Shown: positions 1-6,133 of the stretch, piece after piece
Layout of the letters: every line of letters starts with the position of its first letter
Position numbering within the stretch: position 1 is the stretch's first letter
NCBI GenBank assembly: GCA_964477295.1
Contig: CAYZEZ010000196.1
Location: 1 to 9,592 of the forward strand
Length of the DNA: 9,592 bases
From: CAYZEZ01 sp964477295
GTDB lineage: Bacteria; Bacteroidota; Bacteroidia; Bacteroidales; SM23-62
Direction: 5' to 3'
Made by a program: the position numbers and the translations under genes
Notes under the pieces: generated by a model
What the model saw: only the letters and a program-made list of their open reading frames with translations
Database searches by the model: none
What the model was told of the DNA's origin: nothing

Positions 1-154
1 AAAATTTGGTGAGGGCAGGAGGGTTTTTAAAATGGCACCACTCCATCACCATTACCAGGTGATCGGATACCCCGAATCAAAAATTGTAACCCGGTTCTGG
101 ATTGTGGCCCTGCTACTGGCAGTGATAACGATAGTAACATTAAAAATCAGATAA
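1..154 (+). CDS. mraY: MraY, C-terminal end (phospho-MurNAc-pentapeptide transferase), partial
   Basis: The reading frame is open from base 2 (codons aaa ttt ggt) to the TAA at 152-154 and gives the last 50 residues of a protein whose start lies outside the window. The peptide KMAPLHHHYQVIGYPESK followed by IVTRFWIVALLLAVITIVTLKIR is the typical MraY ending. It has the conserved HHH cluster of the last cytoplasmic loop, important for activity in the family, followed by the final membrane helix and a short basic tail. MraY moves phospho-MurNAc-pentapeptide from UDP to undecaprenyl phosphate, making lipid I at the inner membrane. Its place just ahead of murD is the normal dcw order. The 20 nt before murD hold no terminator, so the two are probably co-transcribed. 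The identification is firm; nothing can be said about the missing N-terminal part. Confidence 0.95.
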   Translation, partial: KFGEGRRVFKMAPLHHHYQVIGYPESKIVTRFWIVALLLAVITIVTLKIR

Positions 155-174
155 TTCACAAATTCCAACTACCT

Positions 175-1515
175 ATGAGTAAAAGAATTGTAATACTTGG
201 AGCAGGAGAGAGCGGAACAGGTGCAGCTATACTGGCAAAGAAACAGGGATATGATGTATTTGTTTCAGACAACAGCGAAATCAAGTCAAAATACAAAGAA
301 CTGCTTTTTGAATTTGAGATCGAATGGGAGGAGAGCAAGCACACAGAAAAACTTATCCTTGAAGCAGATGAGATCATAAAAAGTCCCGGAATCGCCGAGC
401 GCGTGCCTATCGTTCAAACCATTCGCAAACATAATATCAGGGTGATCTCGGAAATAGAATTTGCCTCCAGGTATACCAATGCAAAAAAGATATGTGTAAC
501 GGGCAGCAACGGGAAAACCACCACCGCTTCACTGATCCATTACATGATGAAAAAAGCCGGACTCAATGTGAGCATGGCCGGCAATATCGGGCGCAGCTTC
601 GCGATGCAGGTAGCTGAGGAGGACCATGACTATTACGTTTTGGAAATCAGCAGTTTCCAGTTGGATGGATTATTTGAGTTTAAGGCCGATATAGCCATCC
701 TGTTAAATATCACACCCGACCATCTTGATCGTTATGATTATAACCTGCAGGAGTATGTTGACTCAAAATTCAGGATTACGCGCAATCTTTCTGAAGATGA
801 ATATTTTATTTTCTGTTCTGATGATGAGATTACTATCAAGGAGCTGGAAAAAATAGTATTGAAAGCAAGGCAACTGCCATTTGCTCATTCCCGAAAGAAA
901 AATGAAGCAGCCTTTATTGATGATCAGGACAATTTGGTGATAGAATTTGATGACCGTGAAATATCAATCGCCGTATCGGATCTATCGCTGAAAGGGAAGC
1001 ACAATCAATACAACAGCATGGCTGCGGGAATAGCTGGTAATGTGCTCAAGATCAGAAAGGATATAATTCGGGAAAGCCTGATGGATTTCCAGGGAGTGGA
1101 GCACAGGCTCGAAAATGTGCTTAAGGTTCATGGTGTCCAGTTTGTAAATGATTCCAAGGCCACCAATGTTAATTCAACCTGGTATGCGCTGGAAAGTACT
1201 TCTTCCGGTGTGGTATGGATTGCAGGCGGTGTGGATAAAGGGAATGATTACAGCCACCTGAAGGACCTGGCAAAAGAAAAAGTCAAGGCGCTGATTTGTC
1301 TGGGGAAGGATAACAGCAAGTTGCATGAGAGTTTTGAAAAAACCATAGAAACCATTGTGGATGCAGATAATATGCAGGATGCGGTAAAGAAAGCTTATTA
1401 CCTGGCAAGCCAGGGCGACACAGTATTACTATCCCCGGCCTGTGCGAGTTTTGACCTGTTTGAGAATTATGAGGACCGGGGAAGGCAGTTTAAGCAGGCT
1501 GCTAAAAACCTGTAA
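175..1515 (+). CDS. murD: UDP-N-acetylmuramoyl-L-alanine--D-glutamate ligase MurD
   Basis: MurD is the cytoplasmic ATP-dependent ligase that adds D-glutamate to UDP-MurNAc-L-alanine, the second stem-peptide step. The 446 residues match the usual family length. Visible in order: an N-terminal Rossmann-like UDP-binding domain with GAGESG at 9-14; the Mur ligase P-loop GSNGKTTT at 110-117; LEISSFQLD at 156-164; NITPDHLDRY at 178-187; the lysine in YVDSKFR (K198), which aligns with the carbamylated lysine of the family; GKHNQYN at 274-280; HRLE at 310-313 opening the C-terminal domain; NDSKATN at 325-331; and SPACASFDLF at 420-429. The ATG at 175 sits about eight residues before the glycine-rich loop, as usual. 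There is no clear Shine-Dalgarno, typical of Bacteroidota. FtsW begins 8 nt after the stop. All domains are present, with no sign of a frameshift. Confidence 0.97.
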   Translation: MSKRIVILGAGESGTGAAILAKKQGYDVFVSDNSEIKSKYKELLFEFEIEWEESKHTEKLILEADEIIKSPGIAERVPIVQTIRKHNIRVISEIEFASRYTNAKKICVTGSNGKTTTASLIHYMMKKAGLNVSMAGNIGRSFAMQVAEEDHDYYVLEISSFQLDGLFEFKADIAILLNITPDHLDRYDYNLQEYVDSKFRITRNLSEDEYFIFCSDDEITIKELEKIVLKARQLPFAHSRKKNEAAFIDDQDNLVIEFDDREISIAVSDLSLKGKHNQYNSMAAGIAGNVLKIRKDIIRESLMDFQGVEHRLENVLKVHGVQFVNDSKATNVNSTWYALESTSSGVVWIAGGVDKGNDYSHLKDLAKEKVKALICLGKDNSKLHESFEKTIETIVDADNMQDAVKKAYYLASQGDTVLLSPACASFDLFENYEDRGRQFKQAAKNL

Positions 1516-1523
1516 ATAAAAAT

Positions 1524-2696
1524 ATGGCAGTAACGTTAAGGAAATATCTTGGAGGTGACCGGATTATCTGGGCAGTTGTTGTATTGCTCTCGCTTTACTC
1601 CCTGCTGGCGGTATACAGCACATCAGGCATACTGGTATTCAGGAACCCGGGGAGCAGCTCAACCTATTTTGTCATGCGTCATGGCTTGTTCCTGCTGGCC
1701 GGATTCATCATTATATATTTAACACACCTGGTGCCTTATAAATATTTTTCACGGCTGGCACAACTGATGCTGGTTGCTGCCATTCCTTTATTGATCATAA
1801 CCCTGTTTTTTGGAAAGAACATCAATGAAGCATCCAGGTGGCTTGAAATACCGATTCTCGGGATGAGTTTCCAGACATCCGATTTCGCAAAACTGGCCCT
1901 GATAATGTTTGTTGCCAGGGTATTATCGCAGGAACAGGAGAATATTAAAGATTTCTATCGTGCTTTTTTACCTGTGATCGTGCCGGTAGGGATCATTTGT
2001 CTGCTGATACTTCCTGAGGACCTGTCGACAGCACTGATCCTTTTCCTTACCTGCGTGGTGATGATGTTCATCGGGAGGATACACTCAAAGTATCTTGGAT
2101 TATTATTCCTGATAGGAGTGGTAACTGTCGGATTATATATAACCATTGTCATTGTTACGGAAAAGGAAGGAAGGGTGGGTACATGGCAAAACAGGATTGA
2201 GAGTTATTTCAATAAGGATGTGGAAAACTACCAGGTGCAACAGGCGAAAATTGCGATTGCAGGCGGAGGGATACTGGGCAAGTTTCCCGGTAACAGTACC
2301 CAGCGAAACTTCCTGCCGCATCCCTATTCCGACTTTATATATGCTGTGATCATTGAAGAATACGGGTTGCTGCTTGGAGGAATTCCCATATTGCTGTTCT
2401 ACCTGATCCTGCTATACCGGGCAGGGGTCATAGTGAGGAAGAGCTCCAGGACTTTTCCGGCGTTCCTGGCCCTGGGATTAACGCTGGGGCTGGTCATACA
2501 GGCCTTTGTGCATATGGCCGTGGCGGTGAACCTGTTGCCGGTTACCGGACAACCCCTGCCACTGATAAGCATGGGGGGGACTTCGATGATATTTACAAGC
2601 ATCTCTATCGGAATGATACTGAGTGTCAGCAGGGGAATAAACGAGCAGTCATTATTGAATGAAAGCGAAGAACAGGATGTACAGGAGGAAAAATAA
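1524..2696 (+). CDS. ftsW: FtsW, SEDS-family septal peptidoglycan glycosyltransferase
   Basis: FtsW is a polytopic inner-membrane protein that polymerises lipid II at the division septum with its class B PBP partner (FtsI, probably encoded upstream of this window). The 390 residues carry about ten hydrophobic segments. SEDS landmarks are visible: SRWLEIPILGMSFQTSDFAKL at 104-124; the QNRIESYFN region at 222-230 before the large extracytoplasmic loop; HPYSDFIYAVIIEEYGLLLGG at 266-286, where D270 aligns with the essential aspartate of the RodA/FtsW motif; and PVTGQPLPLISMGGTSM at 339-355 near the last helix. A short acidic cytoplasmic tail rich in E and Q ends the protein. RodA is the main alternative, but the position between murD and murG argues for FtsW. 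The end of the gene overlaps the start of murG, which suggests translational coupling. Confidence 0.95.
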   Translation: MAVTLRKYLGGDRIIWAVVVLLSLYSLLAVYSTSGILVFRNPGSSSTYFVMRHGLFLLAGFIIIYLTHLVPYKYFSRLAQLMLVAAIPLLIITLFFGKNINEASRWLEIPILGMSFQTSDFAKLALIMFVARVLSQEQENIKDFYRAFLPVIVPVGIICLLILPEDLSTALILFLTCVVMMFIGRIHSKYLGLLFLIGVVTVGLYITIVIVTEKEGRVGTWQNRIESYFNKDVENYQVQQAKIAIAGGGILGKFPGNSTQRNFLPHPYSDFIYAVIIEEYGLLLGGIPILLFYLILLYRAGVIVRKSSRTFPAFLALGLTLGLVIQAFVHMAVAVNLLPVTGQPLPLISMGGTSMIFTSISIGMILSVSRGINEQSLLNESEEQDVQEEK

Positions 2697-3789
2697 GAAA
2701 GTGATCATCAGTGGAGGCGGGACAGGAGGCCATGTTTTCCCGGCTATAGCCATTGCAGATGCCCTGAAAATAAGAGAGAATGATATTGAGATTTTGTTTG
2801 TGGGTGCAAAAGATAAACTGGAGATGAAAAAAGTTCCGGAAGCAGGATACGAAATTAAGGGCCTCCCGGTGGAAGGACTGCAGAGGAAACGGACCCTTCA
2901 TAATGTGCGAGTGTTTATAAACCTGATAAAAAGCCTTGGGATGGCGCGTAAAATCATAAAATCGTTTGGTCCCGATGTGGTTGTGGGCGTCGGCGGATAT
3001 GCCAGCGGACCTGTTTTATGGTCTGCGGCCAGAAGAAAGATACCAACGCTCATACAGGAACAGAATTCATTTGCCGGAATAACCAATAAGCTGCTGGCCG
3101 GCAGGGTTAACAAAATATGTGTTGCCTATGATGACATGAATAAATACTTCCCTGATAAGAAAATCAAATTTACAGGAAATCCGGTCAGGGATCTGATTCG
3201 GGATTTGAAATCGGTGAACAGGGAGGAAGGCCTGAAACATTTCGGGTTTTCAGGAGATGAACCGGTACTGCTTGTGCTGGGAGGCAGCCTGGGTGCAAAA
3301 ACCATCAATAAAGCGGTCATAAAAGGAATCGGTCAGCTCCGTGAACGTAAGATGCAACTGATCTGGCAGTGTGGTGATTATTATTACAGTGAGATGGTTA
3401 AGCTGCTTGAAGGCTTTGATAACAGTAAAATAGCATTGCATCCATTCATTACCCGAATGGACCTGGCTTATACAGTTGCTGATGTGATCATTGCCAGGGC
3501 CGGTGCCATAACCATTTCGGAGCTGTGCTTTGCAGGGAAACCTGTAATCCTGGTACCTTCACCCAATGTGGCTGAAGATCATCAGACGAAAAATGCAATG
3601 GCGCTGGTAAAAAAAACAGCTGCTATCCATATCGGGGATAATGAGGCGGAAGAAGTGATGATAGCCAGATCTCTTGAACTTATTGACGATAAAGAGAGAA
3701 TGAAAACACTGTCGGAAAATATCCTGGAGCTTGCAGTGCCTGATTCGGCACAAAAAATTTGTGAGGAAATATGGAGTTTAATGAATTAG
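2659..3789 (+). CDS. murG: UDP-GlcNAc:undecaprenyl-PP-MurNAc-pentapeptide GlcNAc transferase MurG
   Basis: MurG is a peripheral inner-membrane GT-B glycosyltransferase that adds GlcNAc to lipid I, giving lipid II, the substrate of FtsW. Counting from ATG 2659 (376 residues), the N-terminal glycine loop GGGTGGH is at 19-25, GVGGYASGP at 110-118, IQEQNSFAG at 132-140, FTGNPVR at 171-177, a second glycine-rich turn GGSLGA at 208-213, and the UDP-GlcNAc-binding stretch ARAGAITISEL at 279-289 followed by DHQTKNA at 307-313. The start is uncertain: ATG 2659 overlaps ftsW by 38 nt, while ATG 2677 (MYRRKNKK) overlaps by 20 nt and leaves a leader closer to the usual length before the glycine loop; neither has a strong ribosome binding site. 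The TAG stop at 3787-3789 lies inside a 6-bp duplication made by the insertion that follows. Confidence 0.96.
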   Translation: MKAKNRMYRRKNKKVIISGGGTGGHVFPAIAIADALKIRENDIEILFVGAKDKLEMKKVPEAGYEIKGLPVEGLQRKRTLHNVRVFINLIKSLGMARKIIKSFGPDVVVGVGGYASGPVLWSAARRKIPTLIQEQNSFAGITNKLLAGRVNKICVAYDDMNKYFPDKKIKFTGNPVRDLIRDLKSVNREEGLKHFGFSGDEPVLLVLGGSLGAKTINKAVIKGIGQLRERKMQLIWQCGDYYYSEMVKLLEGFDNSKIALHPFITRMDLAYTVADVIIARAGAITISELCFAGKPVILVPSPNVAEDHQTKNAMALVKKTAAIHIGDNEAEEVMIARSLELIDDKERMKTLSENILELAVPDSAQKICEEIWSLMN

Positions 3790-3816
3790 TGTCATGTCAA
3801 CTATGAAGCATAACAG

Positions 3817-3919
3817 CGTCATGCTGAATTTATTTCAGCATCTCGTTGTAAAATATAAGATTCCGATCCCAAGTACTCCCCCCCGAGTGCTCGGGGGGGC
3901 ACGGCGGGACGGAATGACG
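3817..3919 (+). repeat. Folded intergenic repeat, long copy (two hairpins, REP-like)
   Basis: The unit is bounded by CGTCAT (3817-3822) and its reverse complement ATGACG (3914-3919). Part one is a hairpin, ATGCTGAA (3821-3828) pairing with TTCAGCAT (3834-3841) across a 5-nt loop. After a 13-nt spacer (3845-3857), part two pairs ATTCCG-A-TCCC (3860-3870) with GGGACGGAAT (3906-3915), ten base pairs with one bulged A, enclosing a very GC-rich hairpin. The 27 bases 3818-3844 recur exactly, reverse-complemented, at 7541-7567 between ftsA and ftsZ, so this is a dispersed repeat. From memory it resembles a widespread intergenic repeat of Bacteroidota genomes, but I could not check this. Confidence 0.75.
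3878..3899 (+). other. Very stable C7/G7 hairpin
   Basis: The arms CCCCCCCGAG (3878-3887) and CTCGGGGGGG (3890-3899) are perfect 10-bp reverse complements separated by only TG, so the real loop is probably 4 nt. It sits at the tip of the second stem of the folded repeat. It has no following T-run, so it does not look like an ordinary intrinsic terminator. In a murG-murC transcript it could slow polymerase or nucleases, but nothing in the sequence proves an effect. Confidence 0.7.
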
Positions 3920-3974
3920 AAACAGACAGTTTATGCTTGACATGACATTAGTTGTAATTGGTTGTGAAACGAAC

Positions 3975-5354
3975 ATGAATGAATTGAAGCCACATAATGT
4001 TTATTTGCTGGGGATAGGGGGGATCGGGATGAGCGCCCTGGCCAGGTATTTTATATCTGGAGGGAAGCGTGTTGCGGGCTATGACCGCACAGCCACACAA
4101 ATTACACAGTCGCTTTCCAGGGAAGGTGCAGATATCCATTTTTCAGAATCGCCCGGATGGATCAAAGAGAAATATGCGGATAGTGAACAATTGCTGGTTA
4201 TTTATACCCCGGCCATCCCGGACGACCATGCCGAGCTGGTTTATTTCAGGGAGAATAATTTTAAATTGTTTAAACGTTCGGAGGTCCTTGGCATGATAAC
4301 CAGGGATAAAAAATGTCTTGCAGTAGCAGGAACCCATGGTAAAACGACAGTTTCTACAATGATAGCCCATCTCTTTATCACTGCTGAAATGGATTCCAGT
4401 GCTTTATTAGGCGGCATCTCCAGGAATTATGAGACCAATGCGATCATACGGAAAGACAGTGAGTGGATGATTACCGAAGCCGATGAATATGACCGGTCTT
4501 TTCTGCAGCTGACTCCAACGGTTGCCGTGATCACGTCCTGCGATGCCGATCACATGGATACCTATGGTAGCGAAGAAGAACTTAAAAAAGCATTTTTACG
4601 GTTTATTAACAGCATAAAACCGGGCGGTACCCTGTTGATAAGGTATGGCGTTGACCTGGAATTGCCGGAAAGAACGGATCTGCATTGCATGACCTATTCG
4701 ATGGAGGACAGCAGGGCTGACTTTTATGCAGGGAACATCAGGCTCGAAGGCCGTTTTTACCATTTTTCAGTTTCCCTGCCGGGAGGATTAACCATCGACT
4801 TAAAAAATGGATATCCCGGTAAGATCAATGTTGAAAATGCCGTGGCGATGGCTGCCGTTGGATATCTGAATGACATTGATGAAGAATTGATCTACAGGGC
4901 TCTCGATACCTTTACCGGGGTGAAGAGAAGATTTGACATCCGGATTGAAAAAAAGGGTGTTGTTTATATCGATGACTATGCTCATCATCCCAAAGAATTG
5001 GAAGCATTTATCCAATCGGTCAGGGAAATGTATCCCGGCCGTTCCATCACGGGTATCTTTCAACCGCATTTATATTCCAGGACCAAAGATCTTGCTGAAG
5101 GATTTGCAGGGAGCCTTTCGAACCTGGATGAATTGATCCTGCTGGATATTTATCCGGCAAGGGAAAAGCCAGCTGAAGGCATAACCTCAGAGCTGATTTA
5201 TAAGAAGGTTTCAGTGAACCAAAAAGTGATGTGCAGGAAGGATGAGATAATGAACTTGCTGAAAGAGAGGGACCCGGATGTCTTATTAACCATGGGGGCA
5301 GGTGATATCGATCAGCTGGTGGAACCCATAAGGTTATGGATAAATACAAGGTGA
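3975..5354 (+). CDS. murC: UDP-N-acetylmuramate--L-alanine ligase MurC
   Basis: MurC is the cytoplasmic ATP-dependent ligase that joins L-alanine to UDP-MurNAc, the first stem-peptide step. From ATG 3975 it has 459 residues, normal for the family. Visible motifs: N-terminal UDP-binding loop GIGGIGMS at 13-20; P-loop GTHGKTT at 119-125; EADEYDRSF at 168-176; DADHMDTYG at 190-198; ENAVAMAA at 287-294; RRFDIR starting the C-terminal domain near 318-323; DDYAHHPKE at 333-341; MGAGDI at 440-445. The frame is open back to an ATG at 3933, with another at 3942. Both lie in the right end of the inserted element and its duplication, and the extra 14 residues (MLDMTLVVIGCETN) match nothing expected of MurC, so 3975 is preferred. 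The gene ends 4 nt before ftsQ. Confidence 0.95.
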   Translation: MNELKPHNVYLLGIGGIGMSALARYFISGGKRVAGYDRTATQITQSLSREGADIHFSESPGWIKEKYADSEQLLVIYTPAIPDDHAELVYFRENNFKLFKRSEVLGMITRDKKCLAVAGTHGKTTVSTMIAHLFITAEMDSSALLGGISRNYETNAIIRKDSEWMITEADEYDRSFLQLTPTVAVITSCDADHMDTYGSEEELKKAFLRFINSIKPGGTLLIRYGVDLELPERTDLHCMTYSMEDSRADFYAGNIRLEGRFYHFSVSLPGGLTIDLKNGYPGKINVENAVAMAAVGYLNDIDEELIYRALDTFTGVKRRFDIRIEKKGVVYIDDYAHHPKELEAFIQSVREMYPGRSITGIFQPHLYSRTKDLAEGFAGSLSNLDELILLDIYPAREKPAEGITSELIYKKVSVNQKVMCRKDEIMNLLKERDPDVLLTMGAGDIDQLVEPIRLWINTR

Positions 5355-5358
5355 AAGC

Positions 5359-6129
5359 ATGAGGAAGATTAAATACATATTGACCTGGTTGGGATTAGCA
5401 GCTTACCTGTTTGTGATCCTTGCATTTGTGGGAAAGGAACAGGAAAATATCCTGTGCCGCCGTATCAGTATTCAAATCCATGACAGCGTGGAGGTTGGAT
5501 TTGTAACCTCAGGCCAGATCATGAAAATAATAAATCCTGATCCGGCAGCCCTGCTTGGTAAACCGATACATGCCATCAATATCCGTGAGCTGGAAGATAA
5601 ATTGCATAAAATCAGATCGATACGTACCGCTGAGGTGTATTATACAGTGGAAGGACGCTTATCGGTCGATATATACCAGCGAAGGCCGCTTGTCAGGATC
5701 ATTGATGACAGCGGTGTATCTTATTGCATCGATAGCGAGGGTTATCTGATACCGATGACCTTACAATATGTCCCACATATATTAATCGCAAATGGAAATA
5801 TCAAAACCATAGATGGGCAAGCCTCTCACATCAGTGATCTGGAGAACCATGATATATTGGAGGATATTTACAGGTTAAGCAGATACCTGAGTGAGGATGT
5901 TTTTTTAAAGGCTCAGATTGTACAGGTATATGTGAACAGCAAAAATGAATTTGAATTAATTCCCAGGGTAGGCTCACATGTGATCCTGCTTGGGGACATG
6001 AATGATTTTGAAATCCGGTTGAATAAACTCGAAACAATGTATGACCAGGGATTCAGCACTGTAGGTTGGAACCAGTTTGAAGAAATTAATCTAAAATATA
6101 AAAACCAGGTAGTCTGTACTAAAAGATAA
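5359..6129 (+). CDS. ftsQ: Cell division protein FtsQ (POTRA domain)
   Basis: FtsQ is a bitopic inner-membrane protein that, with FtsB and FtsL in studied bacteria, links the cytoplasmic ring to the septal synthases. The 256 residues begin with a very short basic cytoplasmic segment (MRKIK), then one membrane helix at about 5-24 (YILTWLGLAAYLFVILAFVG). A POTRA domain follows at roughly 37-108, ending in the characteristic VDIYQRRPLVRIID at 103-116. A beta-rich C-terminal domain follows, including SYCIDSEGYLIPM at 121-133, the family's usual turn into that domain. The sequence is divergent, as FtsQ is across the Bacteroidota, so the call rests on topology, the POTRA-end motif and the position between murC and ftsA. 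It starts 4 nt after the murC stop and ends 4 nt before ftsA, which points to co-translation with both. Confidence 0.9.
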   Translation: MRKIKYILTWLGLAAYLFVILAFVGKEQENILCRRISIQIHDSVEVGFVTSGQIMKIINPDPAALLGKPIHAINIRELEDKLHKIRSIRTAEVYYTVEGRLSVDIYQRRPLVRIIDDSGVSYCIDSEGYLIPMTLQYVPHILIANGNIKTIDGQASHISDLENHDILEDIYRLSRYLSEDVFLKAQIVQVYVNSKNEFELIPRVGSHVILLGDMNDFEIRLNKLETMYDQGFSTVGWNQFEEINLKYKNQVVCTKR

Positions 6130-6133
6130 AATT

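Larger units (their letters stand above)
3791..3946. mobile_element. MITE-like non-coding element with perfect terminal inverted repeats
   Basis: This 156-bp element starts with GTCATGTCAA (3791-3800) and ends with its exact reverse complement TTGACATGAC (3937-3946). A second inner pair, GCATAA (3808-3813) and TTATGC (3931-3936), extends the arms; the left arm has a 7-nt interruption that the right arm lacks. It encodes no protein of its own and is flanked by ATTAGT on both sides. Small size, inverted ends, no transposase and a target-site duplication are the marks of a miniature inverted-repeat transposable element, which would need a transposase supplied from elsewhere in the genome; I cannot name the family. 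The interior (3817-3919) is a strongly folded repeat that may have been an older REP-like sequence. The element separates murG from murC in a cluster that is otherwise tightly packed. Confidence 0.75.
3785..3952. repeat. 6-bp direct repeat ATTAGT flanking the murG-murC insertion (target-site duplication)
   Basis: ATTAGT occurs at 3785-3790 and again at 3947-3952, directly touching the outer ends of the 10-bp inverted repeats at 3791-3800 and 3937-3946. This is what a transposition event with a 6-bp staggered cut leaves behind. The left copy contains the murG stop codon (TAG at 3787-3789), so the duplication preserved the murG reading frame. The repeats are read directly from the sequence; their origin by transposition is inference. 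Confidence 0.8.

Noticed and set aside
3893..3899. G-quadruplex at the G7 run
   Set aside because: Only one long G-run is present with weak neighbours (GG, GGG, GG), and the run is perfectly paired with the C-run next to it, so a hairpin is far more likely.
3937..3960. TTGACA at 3937-3942 as a -35 box for a murC promoter inside the element
   Set aside because: The six bases are simply part of the terminal inverted repeat, and no good -10 sequence lies at the expected distance. Main promoters of Bacteroidota also follow a different consensus (TAnnTTTG at -7), which I do not see here.
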